Assembly (NCBI GenBank): GCA_934271465.1
Contig: CAKQRQ010000002.1
Location: 124,001-188,000 of the forward strand
Length of the DNA: 64,000 nt
Direction of reading: 5' to 3'
Origin: an uncultured Alphaproteobacteria bacterium
GTDB taxonomy: Bacteria > Pseudomonadota > Alphaproteobacteria > RF32 > CAG-239
The position numbers and the translations under genes were made by a program. The notes below the pieces were generated by a model that was not told where the DNA came from, searched no databases, and worked only from the letters and a program-made list of their open reading frames with translations. This document shows, in pieces, positions 42,054 through 50,928 of the stretch. Every line of letters starts with the position of its first letter. The stretch's first letter is position 1.

Positions 42054-42629
42054 TTAATAAGAAATTCCCGCAAATCCCATAAACGCCATAGACAACAACG
42101 CCGCCGCAATCAACACAATCGGCGTGCCGCGCACGGCCTGCGGAATATCCGCCCGAGCCAGACGCTCTCTGATTCCGGCAAACAAAATAATCGCCAATGT
42201 AAAGCCCATAGCCGAAGCCAACGTATAGCAAATACCGGCAATCAGCGTGTAATTCTTTTGAATTGTCAAAATTGCAATACCCAAGACCGCGCAGTTTGTC
42301 GTAATCAGAGGCAAAAAGATTCCCAAAGACTGATACAGCGCCGGCGACGTCTTTTTGATGACGATTTCAACCATCTGAACCAACGCCGCAATCACCAAAA
42401 TAAACGTGACCGTTGTCATAAAAGTCAGGTGATACGGCTGCAAAAAAGTGTAATAAATCAAAAAAGTAACCGTTGTCGCCAAAGTCATAACAAACATCAC
42501 CGCCACGCCCATACCGGCCGCCGTCGAGAGCTTTTTCGACACGCCCAAAAACGGGCAAATTCCCAAAAATTGCGATAAAATAATGTTATTAACAAAAATC
42601 GCCGTTACAAAAATCATTAAATAACTCAT
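42054..42629 (-). CDS. rnfA: RNF complex subunit RnfA
   Basis: A 191 aa inner-membrane protein with six helices, last gene of the rnf operon. It has the paired-subunit motif NNIILSQFLGICPFLGVSKK that, with the matching motif in RnfE, holds a membrane iron-sulfur site, and NCAVLGIAIL. RNF couples electron transfer between reduced ferredoxin and NAD+ to Na+ or H+ translocation. The start overlaps rnfE by four bases; a shared terminator lies downstream. Confidence 0.95.
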   Translation of the reverse strand: MSYLMIFVTAIFVNNIILSQFLGICPFLGVSKKLSTAAGMGVAVMFVMTLATTVTFLIYYTFLQPYHLTFMTTVTFILVIAALVQMVEIVIKKTSPALYQSLGIFLPLITTNCAVLGIAILTIQKNYTLIAGICYTLASAMGFTLAIILFAGIRERLARADIPQAVRGTPIVLIAAALLSMAFMGFAGISY

Positions 42630-43228
42630 GACTTTTTAACCTCCCGCAGCTTATTAACAACCGTGATAATACCGGCAAGCGCCAAAAAAGCCCCCGGCGG
42701 CATAATAAACAACAACATCGGATGCGCATCTTCAGCCACAAACGACCAGCCGAACAACGACCCGTTGCCGAGAATCTCGCGAACAGAGCCCAAAAGCGTC
42801 AACGCCCCCGTAAAGCCGATTCCCATACCGACGGCGTCAAGCAGCGACTGAAAAACCGTATTTTTAGAGGCAAAAGCCTCCGCCCGCCCCAAAATAATGC
42901 AGTTGACCACAATCAACGGGATATAAATTCCCAAAGCCGCATAAAGTGCCGGCACATAAGCCTGCATCAACATCTCCAAAACCGTCACGATAGCCGCAAT
43001 AATCACAATAAAACTCGGAATTCGGACAATATCCGGAATAAAATTCTTAACCGCCGAAATCGATACATTCGACAACATCAGAGCAAACATTGTCGCCAGT
43101 CCCATTCCCAATCCGTTGATAGCAGACGTTGTCACGCCTAATGTCGGGCACATCCCCAACAACATCACAAACGTCGGGTTTTCGCGGATAATACCGCGGG
43201 TCAAATTAGTCAAACTCGTTTTATTCAT
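42626..43228 (-). CDS. rnfE: RNF complex subunit RnfE
   Basis: A 200 aa membrane subunit homologous to RnfA in opposite topology. It has NLTRGIIRENPTFVMLLGMC with PTLGVTTSAINGLG, and VNCIILGRAEAFASKN. ATG at 43228 is chosen over the frame start at 43276; it overlaps the end of rnfG by eight bases, as expected in this compact operon. Confidence 0.95.
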   Translation of the reverse strand: MNKTSLTNLTRGIIRENPTFVMLLGMCPTLGVTTSAINGLGMGLATMFALMLSNVSISAVKNFIPDIVRIPSFIVIIAAIVTVLEMLMQAYVPALYAALGIYIPLIVVNCIILGRAEAFASKNTVFQSLLDAVGMGIGFTGALTLLGSVREILGNGSLFGWSFVAEDAHPMLLFIMPPGAFLALAGIITVVNKLREVKKS

Positions 43229-43817
43229 GGCTGTTCCCCGAACTGAAATTATCAAAAGCGTCAAATGCCCGCGCAATGGCTTTCAAAACCGCGCGCGAAC
43301 TGATTGTCGCCGCCGTCACGGCATCAATATCCCCGCCGTCCTGCCGAACTTTCAAAACCTGCTTATGCGGTCTGAATCCGCTAAACTGCTCCTTAAATTT
43401 GGGCTCATCGACCTTAGACCCCAGCCCCGGTGTTTCGTGCGCCGAAATAACCTTAAAACTGCGAATGGATCCGTCGACATTAAATCCGGTCATCAATTCA
43501 ATCCGCCCGCCGAATCCGGTGTTGGTGTAACTCTTGATGGCAACCGAGCTCAAACGTCCGTCCTTGCGCGCCGGATACATCACAAGCTTGTGCTTTTTGT
43601 TTTTGGTCATCACAATCATTTTCTCGGCAAACGGGTTATTGTCAAACGCGCCGGCAACCTCGGCAATGGCGTCCAATTCCTGCGAATCTTTGGCTTTTTT
43701 AATCGGCTCCAGCGTCATCTGATGCACATACCCCAGAACAAAAGCCGTCGCAACGGCAATGACCGTCAACACGACAACCGGCTTTAATAATTCTTTCAGC
43801 TGATTCTTGGTCATCAT
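43221..43817 (-). CDS. rnfG: RNF complex subunit RnfG (flavoprotein)
   Basis: A 198 aa subunit with one N-terminal membrane span (VVLTVIAVATAFVLGYV) and an FMN_bind domain outside. The flavinylation site is DAVTAATISSRAV near residue 170; the common S/T-G-A-T reads T-A-A-T, with the second threonine as the expected FMN attachment residue. ApbE, needed for this attachment, is encoded at the head of the same operon. It overlaps rnfD by four bases. Confidence 0.94.
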   Translation of the reverse strand: MMTKNQLKELLKPVVVLTVIAVATAFVLGYVHQMTLEPIKKAKDSQELDAIAEVAGAFDNNPFAEKMIVMTKNKKHKLVMYPARKDGRLSSVAIKSYTNTGFGGRIELMTGFNVDGSIRSFKVISAHETPGLGSKVDEPKFKEQFSGFRPHKQVLKVRQDGGDIDAVTAATISSRAVLKAIARAFDAFDNFSSGNSHE

Positions 43818-44803
43818 TTTTTCTCCCCGTAATAACGTTGAACGGCGAATTTATCAATCAGCGGAACAAACGCATTCATAATCAAAATAGCAAAAGACAC
43901 ACCCTCGGGATAAGCACTGAACGCCCTGATAACGACTGTCAAGACACCGCAGCAAATTGCAAAAATCGTCTGTCCTTTAATTGTCATCGGCGATGTTGTG
44001 TAATCCGTTGCCATAAAAATGGCGCCAAGCATCAACCCGCCCGAAAGCAAATGCGCCCACGGCAAAAATTTGAGATTTCCCGTTATCGCATACAAAACAG
44101 AAGTCAGCAGAAGAACCGTCAGTAAATAATAAACAGGAATATGCCAGGTAATCACACGGCGCCACAAAAGGTAAAGTCCGCCGAGAATCAACGCCAAAGC
44201 CGAAATCTCGCCGATACAGCCGCCTGTGTTGCCTACAAACATATCCCACAAATCAGGCAAATCCTCATAAGAATACATTTTTGCCGCTTCAGAAGCCGAT
44301 GTATTCATACTTTTGAGCATCCGAAGTGTTGTCGCGCCAGTTTCGGAATCTGGCGAAACAAACTCCAAAAAATGAGGTCTTGGCCAGTGCGTCATCTGAA
44401 CAGGAAACGAAATAAACAAAAACACCCTGCCGATAAGCGCCGGATTAAAGATGTTTTGTCCCAATCCGCCAAAACAAATCTTGGCCACGATAATAGCCAT
44501 AAACGCCCCGATAAGAATCATCCAGCACGGCATACTCGACGGCAGATTATACGCCAGCAACAGCCCCGTAATCACAGCCGAGAAATTTCCGGTTGTGGAC
44601 GGAACCTTGAGCCAATAACGGCAGGCCAGCCACTCAAACATCACGCACGCCGCCACCGATGTCAAAATAACCCTCAGCGCATCGACCCCAAAGAACAAAA
44701 CAGCCGCAACGGCCGCCGGCATCAGCGCAATCACAACGTCAAACATCAAAGCCCTCGTATCGCGAGGCCCCTGCATATGCGGATTAGTCGATATCTTTAA
44801 CAT
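43814..44803 (-). CDS. rnfD: RNF complex subunit RnfD
   Basis: A 329 aa polytopic membrane subunit (NQR2/RnfD family). It carries the covalent FMN site SETGATTLRMLK near residue 178, where the threonine in TGATT is the attachment point. Other family marks are GGLGQNIFNPALIGRVFLFI and TDYTTSPMTIKGQ. It lies between rnfC (three-base gap) and rnfG (four-base overlap). Confidence 0.95.
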   Translation of the reverse strand: MLKISTNPHMQGPRDTRALMFDVVIALMPAAVAAVLFFGVDALRVILTSVAACVMFEWLACRYWLKVPSTTGNFSAVITGLLLAYNLPSSMPCWMILIGAFMAIIVAKICFGGLGQNIFNPALIGRVFLFISFPVQMTHWPRPHFLEFVSPDSETGATTLRMLKSMNTSASEAAKMYSYEDLPDLWDMFVGNTGGCIGEISALALILGGLYLLWRRVITWHIPVYYLLTVLLLTSVLYAITGNLKFLPWAHLLSGGLMLGAIFMATDYTTSPMTIKGQTIFAICCGVLTVVIRAFSAYPEGVSFAILIMNAFVPLIDKFAVQRYYGEKK

Positions 44804-44806
44804 AGT

Positions 44807-46129
44807 TCACTTCTTTCTGATTTCTTGTTTGGCAATTTTGCAATAATCCAACAGCGGAATATTTGCCGGACACGTATAAGCGCAGCACCCGCACTCAATG
44901 CAGTCGCCCGCATGAAGTTTGCGCAAGGTCTCCACCGTATCATGAAACAAAACGGATTCTTTAATGGCAAAAGGCCGCAACCCCGCCGGACAAACCTGCG
45001 CGCATTTGCCGCAGCGCAGACAAGCGCTTGGCTCATGTTTGGAAAATTCGCCGTCCTTAAACAGCAACACACCCGATGTCAGCTTTGTCGCGGGCGCGTC
45101 CGTATTCACAATGGCCGTGCCCATCATCGGCCCGCCCAAAATAATTTTGTGCACCTCATCGCTCAATCCGCCTGTTTTTTCAATCAAATAAGAGACCGGC
45201 GTACCGACCCTGACCAGATAATTCCCCGGATGACGGCAGCCGTCGCCCGAAACGGTAATCACGCGCTCAAACAAAGGCTTATTTTTCAAAACCGCCTCAT
45301 AAACGGCAAAAACCGTGCCGACATTCTGCACAATGCAGCCCAAATCTATCGGGAGTTTTCCTGACGGAAGCTCCTTTCCGGTAATGGCGCGGATAAGCTG
45401 CTTTTCGCCGCCCTGCGGATATTTGGTTTTGCAGACTTTAACATTGACCCCGACATAAAGCTTGCTCAGATTGGTCAGTGCCTCAATGGCCTTAGGCTTG
45501 TTTTCGTCAATGGCTATCACAGCATTTTGAATCCCCAATGCCTTATTAATGACGCGCGCCCCCATAATAATCTGCTCGGCTCTTTCAAACATCAACCGAT
45601 CATCAGCCGTCAAAAAAGGCTCGCATTCAATGCCGTTGACAATCAAAATCTCGGCTTTTTTTCCCTCGGGAATAGAAGTCTTAATCGGAGTCGGATACCC
45701 TGCGCCGCCCATGCCGACAATGCCGCCTTCTCTGATTTTGGCAATAATTTCTTCAGCCGACAACGCAATGTCTTTGACCACATCCGGCGAGCGGTCGATG
45801 GAGGGTTCCCACTCATCGCCCTCAACCTTAATCGTTATCATTTTTTCTTCATAGCCGATGGCGCTTTTGACATCTTCAATCTTCAAAACCTCGCCCGAAA
45901 CAGACGAATGGACATCGGCCGACACAATCCCGTCGGCATCGGCAATCAGCATCCCGACTTTGACTTTGTCGCCTTTTTCGACCAATATTTTGGCCGGCGC
46001 CCCGATATGCTGCTTGACCGGAATATTGACAATCTCGGGCAAACCGGCATCAACAATCGGACAATCCGTCGTGATTTTGTGCTTATCGGGATGAATTCCT
46101 CCCATCGGAAAAGTATATGTTTTACTCAC
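44807..46129 (-). CDS. rnfC: RNF complex subunit RnfC
   Basis: A 440 aa peripheral subunit that binds NADH/FMN and two [4Fe-4S] clusters. It has a GGIHPDKHK opening, a nucleotide-binding part (GIVGMGGAGYPTPIKT), a SLBB domain, and the clusters CLRCGKCAQVCP near 375 and CIECGCCAYTCP near 414. GTG at 46129 is chosen because AAGGAGG lies six bases upstream; the frame would allow seven more codons. There is no long C-terminal alanine-rich tail as in E. coli RsxC. Confidence 0.95.
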   Translation of the reverse strand: MSKTYTFPMGGIHPDKHKITTDCPIVDAGLPEIVNIPVKQHIGAPAKILVEKGDKVKVGMLIADADGIVSADVHSSVSGEVLKIEDVKSAIGYEEKMITIKVEGDEWEPSIDRSPDVVKDIALSAEEIIAKIREGGIVGMGGAGYPTPIKTSIPEGKKAEILIVNGIECEPFLTADDRLMFERAEQIIMGARVINKALGIQNAVIAIDENKPKAIEALTNLSKLYVGVNVKVCKTKYPQGGEKQLIRAITGKELPSGKLPIDLGCIVQNVGTVFAVYEAVLKNKPLFERVITVSGDGCRHPGNYLVRVGTPVSYLIEKTGGLSDEVHKIILGGPMMGTAIVNTDAPATKLTSGVLLFKDGEFSKHEPSACLRCGKCAQVCPAGLRPFAIKESVLFHDTVETLRKLHAGDCIECGCCAYTCPANIPLLDYCKIAKQEIRKK

Positions 46130-46952
46130 GCTGCCCCTCCTTATACACAATAGCGCCCGTCGGGCAATTCTGCTTCAAATCGGCGCCGAACGCATCGGCA
46201 TCAACCTCTTGCGGAATATAAGACAAATTATTTTCAATTTTAATCAAGTCGCAAACCTTGGCGCAGCGCATACAGCCGATGCAGGCCGTCTTGCAGTTTT
46301 TGCGAGCGACAGCGCCTTTCTGCTTATTGCGGCAGGCCACATAAACCATTCCGCCTTTCGGGCTCTGCGCTCTGATTTCAAACAAGCCTCTCGGGCAAAC
46401 CTTCACGCAGGCCCCGCACGAAACGCATTTGGACGCGTCAATGGCGGGCATTCCCGTTGCCTCATCAAAAGACAAAGCCCCGAACTTGCAAGCGCTCACG
46501 CAATCCCCCAGCCGTAGACATCCGTCCGGACAACCGCTCTGTCCTGAAGAAATTCTGTTGGCAATCCGGCACGAACTGACCGCGTCATAAGCCACTTTCG
46601 CCGGCGCGTTTTCACAAGTCCCCTGACAACGCAAAACCGCAACGGTCGGCACTTTTTCACCTGTTTCAAACCCTTTAATCTCGGCCACTTTTTTCATAAC
46701 AGCCACGCCGCCGACAGGACAATATAAATTGGCAAACGTGTCTTTGTCGGCCTTAGCGCAAGCCGATGCAAAATCCGCACAGCCGGCCTTACCGCAGCCG
46801 CCGCAATTGGCCTGCGGCAAAACAGCCACAATCCGAGACGCCGTCTCATCGGCCTCAACCATAAATTTTTGAGACACCAAATACAACACAAAGGCCGCCG
46901 CAAAAGCAATGCCGCCTAAAACAAAAATATTAAGAAATATCAAAGAACTCAT
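46122..46952 (-). CDS. rnfB: RNF complex subunit RnfB (polyferredoxin)
   Basis: A 276 aa electron-entry subunit. One N-terminal membrane helix, then the cluster-binding CGGCGKAGCADFASAC near 55, a Cys-rich region (CRIANRISSGQSGCPDGCLR) and further 4Fe-4S motifs CVSCGACVKVCP and CIGCMRCAKVC. It should accept electrons from ferredoxin. It follows rseC by nine bases. Confidence 0.95.
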   Translation of the reverse strand: MSSLIFLNIFVLGGIAFAAAFVLYLVSQKFMVEADETASRIVAVLPQANCGGCGKAGCADFASACAKADKDTFANLYCPVGGVAVMKKVAEIKGFETGEKVPTVAVLRCQGTCENAPAKVAYDAVSSCRIANRISSGQSGCPDGCLRLGDCVSACKFGALSFDEATGMPAIDASKCVSCGACVKVCPRGLFEIRAQSPKGGMVYVACRNKQKGAVARKNCKTACIGCMRCAKVCDLIKIENNLSYIPQEVDADAFGADLKQNCPTGAIVYKEGQRE

Positions 46953-46961
46953 GCGCTGTCC

Positions 46962-47384
46962 TTATAAAGAATTTTTCTTTGAGATTTTAAACTGAAAATC
47001 TTTTTGAAACCTGTTTTTCAGCAAGAATATAACAAAATAATAAGGAATCAAGACAATAATGCCAGATATACCGCTGTAAAAATCACTACCGCCGCATATC
47101 GAAACCAGCGCAACCGCCGCCAAGAACAAAATAAGCGGCAGCAAATACATATAAAAGACCGCCCGAAGCCCCTGCGCCGCCGTCACAGAAAGCTCAACGA
47201 CCTCGCCGACAGCATAAGACGCCGCCTCAGGGGTTTGAATGGTAAATATTTTCTCTTTGGTCTCTCCGGTCGAACAATACCCCCGAACGGCGCACCCGCT
47301 GCACGCCGCGCAGCTGTCAATCTTGACCCGAACAGCCTTTTCAAAAACCGCCGTCACAACGGCCGGATGTGTAATTATTTCCAT
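46962..47384 (-). CDS. rseC: RseC/RsxC-type SoxR-reducing system protein
   Basis: A 140 aa protein with an N-terminal CAACSGCAVRGYCSTG cysteine cluster and two membrane helices (MYLLPLILFLAAVALVSI; GIIVLIPYYFVIFLL). RseC-like proteins commonly accompany rnf genes and are thought to help cluster assembly or redox sensing. ATG at 47384 is one base after the apbE stop and has GGAG upstream. Confidence 0.9.
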   Translation of the reverse strand: MEIITHPAVVTAVFEKAVRVKIDSCAACSGCAVRGYCSTGETKEKIFTIQTPEAASYAVGEVVELSVTAAQGLRAVFYMYLLPLILFLAAVALVSICGGSDFYSGISGIIVLIPYYFVIFLLKNRFQKDFQFKISKKNSL

Positions 47385-47385
47385 C

Positions 47386-48387
47386 TTACGGTTCTCCGAA
47401 CAAATCCTCCGCCGCTTTTGAAAAATGCATCTCAAAAGCCGTGTCGATTAAAATAACAGGCAGCTGATATTTATCGGCAAAAGCAAGCCCGTCCGCCACG
47501 CCGAACACCATCAAAGACGTCGCGTAAGCATCAGCATACATGCAAGACGGGTGAAACACCGTCGCCGACAAAACATCTGTCTGAACAGGTCGTCCGGTCT
47601 TGGAAGAAATCGTATGAGCATAAGCCTTGCCGTCCTGTTCATAAAAATTGCGGTAATTTCCGGAAGTGGCCGCAGCCAAATTTTCCATAGACAGCACCAG
47701 CATATTTTCCGCCGAGCCTTTCATCGGACGATTGACGCCGATTGACCAAAAATCTCCGTTTTCGGCGCGCGTGCCTTTGGCTTTAACCTCACCGCCAATT
47801 TCAACCACATAATTCTGATAGCCTTCCTTATCCAAAAGCGCCGCAACCTTGTCCACACCGTATCCTTTGGCAATGGCCGATAAATTTAAAGCCGTTTTTG
47901 CGTTTTTCTTAGTTAAAATATCCTTTTTGAGCGTCAGTTTATCAACGCTGACCGAGCGCAAAGCCTGTTTTATCTCTTTATCAGTCGGTGTGCGGCGGTT
48001 TTTATCCGTGCCAAATCCCCAAAGCTCAATCAGCGGCGCCAATGTCGGGTCAAACCGGCCGTCCGTCTGTTGCCAAACCTGTCGCATGGCGGAAAGCACA
48101 ATCTGCATATCCGGCGTCAGTTTAATCTGTTTTCCGGCGGGCAAACGGTTGATTTTTGACACATCGCTCTCCGGCTCAAACACAGACATTTGCTTGTTTA
48201 CATCTTCAAGTTCTGCTTTAATTTTATTTTGTAATTCTTTGTCTTTTTTATCTGTTCTGATTTTTACTTTATAAAATGTGCCGAAAATTTCCCCCGAGAT
48301 AATCCGATAATGAGGCGCGTTTTGCCACACAAAAAATCCAATTGCCACAAGGCAGACCAATATTGAAATATATCGCAAACGACGCAT
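47386..48387 (-). CDS. apbE: FAD:protein FMN transferase
   Basis: A 333 aa periplasm-facing enzyme that attaches FMN through a phosphoester bond to threonines of RnfG and RnfD. Residues 8-25 form an N-terminal membrane anchor without lipobox. Family marks are MGTFYKVK-like FGTFYKVKIRT, VVEIGGEVKAKGT near 190 and the metal-binding DAYATSLMVFG near 288. ATG at 48387 places AGG upstream; the frame start at 48468 would destroy the signal anchor. It heads the apbE-rseC-rnfBCDGEA operon. Confidence 0.93.
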   Translation of the reverse strand: MRRLRYISILVCLVAIGFFVWQNAPHYRIISGEIFGTFYKVKIRTDKKDKELQNKIKAELEDVNKQMSVFEPESDVSKINRLPAGKQIKLTPDMQIVLSAMRQVWQQTDGRFDPTLAPLIELWGFGTDKNRRTPTDKEIKQALRSVSVDKLTLKKDILTKKNAKTALNLSAIAKGYGVDKVAALLDKEGYQNYVVEIGGEVKAKGTRAENGDFWSIGVNRPMKGSAENMLVLSMENLAAATSGNYRNFYEQDGKAYAHTISSKTGRPVQTDVLSATVFHPSCMYADAYATSLMVFGVADGLAFADKYQLPVILIDTAFEMHFSKAAEDLFGEP

Positions 48388-48495
48388 ATTTATACCTGTA
48401 TAATTATGAAGTTGTTTTTTACAAAAGACAAAAAATGTTTTATAGTTAACCCGATATAAAGTCAACAACCTAAATTCTCAAGCGGGAAAAACACC

Positions 48496-49185
48496 ATGTT
48501 GGAACATCTTATTTCAAAATTCAAAAAACTGCAGTCGGAATGGCAAGACTCCGATTTTTGCAAAAACTACCAATGCGTCCGCCAAAATTGGCAAAAAAGA
48601 GTCAATGTCTGGGGCAAGGAGCTTTCCAAAAACGGCATAAACGCCAATATGATAAGCATTTTCGGCTTTGTCATTGGTATGATGGCCATCAATTTTTTGG
48701 CCATGAATATGTATTTTGAAGCCCTGATGTGCATTCTGATCAATCGTTTTTGCGATGTGATGGACGGCGCCGTCGCGCGGATTGAAGGCGTCACACCGTT
48801 TGGTGTCTTTTTAGATGCCTGTCTTGATTTTGTCTTTTACGCAGGCGTCATTTTCGGATTCGCTCTGGCCGAACCTGATGAAAACGCCGTTGCGGCATGT
48901 TTTCTGCTGTTCGGGTTCACGGCGTCGGCCTGTGCTATGCTGGCCTATGGAGTCGTTTCTTATCAGAACTCAAAAAAAGCCAAAGAGCTTGACGCGTCAC
49001 CCTTTTATCTGGGCGGGTTGGCGCAAGGATTTGAAACTCTGGCCGCTTTTGTGCTGTTGTGCATGATGCCCTTTGCCTTTTTGCCGATAGCTATTGCATT
49101 AGGCTGTTGGTGCCTGCTCAAAGCCATGGTCATTGTCTCAAGCGCCTATTACAAACTGGTTATTCTCGGGAAAAGTTCAAAATAA
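48496..49185 (+). CDS. CDP-alcohol phosphatidyltransferase family protein
   Basis: A 229 aa membrane enzyme with about six helices. It has the family active site DG-AV-AR-x7-G-x3-D-x3-D (FCDVMDGAVARIEGVTP, FGVFLDACLDF) near residues 82-108; the spacing between AR and G is seven, one shorter than the common eight. Such proteins join a CDP-diacylglycerol to an alcohol head group. The head group is unknown. It is divergent from apbE and translationally coupled to dsbD (TAATG). Confidence 0.83.
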   Translation: MLEHLISKFKKLQSEWQDSDFCKNYQCVRQNWQKRVNVWGKELSKNGINANMISIFGFVIGMMAINFLAMNMYFEALMCILINRFCDVMDGAVARIEGVTPFGVFLDACLDFVFYAGVIFGFALAEPDENAVAACFLLFGFTASACAMLAYGVVSYQNSKKAKELDASPFYLGGLAQGFETLAAFVLLCMMPFAFLPIAIALGCWCLLKAMVIVSSAYYKLVILGKSSK

Positions 49186-50711
49186 TGAAATTTTGCAAAA
49201 TCCTTTTCAGCGTCTTTTTGCTTTGGACGGCGACCGTTTTTGCGGCTCAGCCGCATGTGTCCGTCACGCCCCACACGCGTTATGACGACCAATCAGAGCT
49301 GTTTGAGGTTTTGCTGGAGTTTGACATTGCAAACGGCTGGCATATTTTTGCCCCTTATGAACAGGCTTTGGGCTCGCCTTTAAAAATTGAGCCGAAGCTT
49401 CCCGAAACGGCTCAAATAACCGAGCAAAGTTTCAGCCGCCCCAAGCGCTTTGATTTGGACGATTTTTCTTATGACGGATACGAAAACAAAGCCTTTTACA
49501 AAATCAGCCTCCGAAACGCCGACAAAAATCCCGTCAAGTTCCGCCTGAGCTGGCAGGTCTGCGCCGATGAATGCGCCCAAGAAAAGACGGAACTTATGCT
49601 GTTGCCAAAGACAACGCCTGATTTTGAAACAAAGCTCAATAACAGCGCTGCCTTTTTTTCAAACGCCGAAGATGAGCAAAAAGGTTTAAATTTCATAGCC
49701 GTTTTGGCGATGGCTTTTCTGGGCGGCATCATCTTGAACCTGATGCCGTGCATTTTCCCGATTCTGAGTATCAAAATCTTTTCTCTGACGCACATGCGCC
49801 AAAAAACCCGCCGCACGGAAGCCGTTTTTTACTCGCTGGGCGTTATTGTCTCCATGTTGGCTGTTGCGGGAGGTTTGGCGGTTATCCGCCTGTTTGACCC
49901 GACGGCCTCTTGGGGATTTCAGCTCCAGTCGCCGTTTTTCATCGGCGGCATGCTGGCCCTGTTTATCATCTTGAGCCTGCTGATGCTGGATATCTTGAAC
50001 CTGAATAACTCATGGCTGGGGCGTTTTGCATTCCTAAAGCTCAAAAACCGCCGGTCAAATGCGTTTATGACGGGGCTTTTGGCCGTTTTGATTGCAAGCC
50101 CCTGCAGCGCGCCGTTTATGGGTGCGGCCATCGGCTATGCGCTGATGATGCCTTTATACGTCTACTTTCCGGTCTTTTTTGTCTTAGGCGCGGGCTATGC
50201 CCTGCCCTTTGCGCTGCTGACGCTTTATCCGAAAATTATCGGGCGTTTTCTGCCCCGCCCCGGAAAATGGATGCATACCTTAAAAAAAATCTTGTCTTTA
50301 CCGCTGGTGTTGACCTGCCTGTGGCTGGGGTGGATATTGTTGTCGCAGCTTGGCGTGATAACCTCCGGCAAAAATCTCAAATGGCACCCCTACACCCCCG
50401 AAAAAGTCTCCGAAGCTCTGGCCGTCCGCCAGCCTGTCTTTATTGATTTCACGGCAAAATGGTGTCTGACATGCCTGATGAACAAACAAACGGCTCTTCA
50501 GTCGACAAAATTGGCACATCTTGTCAAAGAACACAATATTTTGTTGTTGCGCGGAGACATGACATCTTATGACGCCGTAACCGCCACCGGCCTCAAACAA
50601 TACGGCCGCTCAAGCGTTCCGTTGTATATCTATTATGACGGCAAATCAGACGATTATCTGATTTTGCCCCAAATCCTCACAACCGGCATTTTGGAAGAAT
50701 ATTTACAGTAA
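49185..50711 (+). CDS. dsbD: DsbD-family protein-disulfide reductase
   Basis: A 508 aa inner-membrane protein that moves electrons from cytoplasmic thioredoxin to the periplasm. After a signal peptide (residues 1-19), the N-terminal periplasmic domain has WQVCADECAQ; the membrane core has the two redox Cys in LNLMPCIFPILS and LIASPCSAPFMG; the C-terminal thioredoxin domain has FTAKWCLTCLMNK near 445. The layout is closer to ScsB/short DsbD forms. ATG at 49185 overlaps the upstream stop by one base. Confidence 0.92.
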   Translation: MKFCKILFSVFLLWTATVFAAQPHVSVTPHTRYDDQSELFEVLLEFDIANGWHIFAPYEQALGSPLKIEPKLPETAQITEQSFSRPKRFDLDDFSYDGYENKAFYKISLRNADKNPVKFRLSWQVCADECAQEKTELMLLPKTTPDFETKLNNSAAFFSNAEDEQKGLNFIAVLAMAFLGGIILNLMPCIFPILSIKIFSLTHMRQKTRRTEAVFYSLGVIVSMLAVAGGLAVIRLFDPTASWGFQLQSPFFIGGMLALFIILSLLMLDILNLNNSWLGRFAFLKLKNRRSNAFMTGLLAVLIASPCSAPFMGAAIGYALMMPLYVYFPVFFVLGAGYALPFALLTLYPKIIGRFLPRPGKWMHTLKKILSLPLVLTCLWLGWILLSQLGVITSGKNLKWHPYTPEKVSEALAVRQPVFIDFTAKWCLTCLMNKQTALQSTKLAHLVKEHNILLLRGDMTSYDAVTATGLKQYGRSSVPLYIYYDGKSDDYLILPQILTTGILEEYLQ

Positions 50712-50851
50712 AAAAAGACACCGCTAGGGTGTCTTTTTTTATTGGTCGGGACTATAGCTCTCTTTTTCCGTCATATTCGGGCTTGACCCGAATATCCAGG
50801 TCGAAATAATAAGCTTCTAAAAAAAGACACCGCTAGGGTGTCTTTTTTTAT
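50712..50851 (-). repeat. Duplicated tRNA-Pro 3' end and terminator downstream of tRNA-Pro
   Basis: The hairpin GACACCGCTAGGGTGTC flanked by A- and T-runs occurs at 50717 and 50826 (109-base period). The first copy is followed on the plus strand by TTGGTCGGGACTATAG, the last 16 bases of tRNA-Pro in reverse (50742-50757). Between them is one REP-like palindrome. The hairpin at 50711-50740 lies directly after dsbD and can end it; the one at 50821-50850 ends the tRNA. Confidence 0.88.
50768..50801. repeat. REP-like palindrome, copy 1
   Basis: CCGTCAT, then ATATTCGGG-CTTGA-CCCGAATAT, then CCAGGT. The perfect nine-base stem and the CGTCAT...ATCCAG frame resemble the widespread proteobacterial REP family. 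Confidence 0.75.
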
Positions 50852-50928
50852 TGGTCGGGACTATAGGATTCGAACCTACGACATCTTGCTCCCAAAGCAA
50901 GCGCTCTACCAGGCTGAGCTAAGTCCCG
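50852..50928 (-). tRNA. tRNA-Pro (anticodon UGG)
   Basis: On the minus strand the 77-base gene begins CGGGACTTAGCTCAGCCTGG and ends in an encoded CCA. The acceptor CGGGACT pairs with AGTCCCG; the anticodon arm is CTTGC-TTTGGGA-GCAAG with anticodon TGG; the T arm is GTAGG-TTCGAAT-CCTAT. Partial copies of both its ends lie on either side. Confidence 0.97.
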
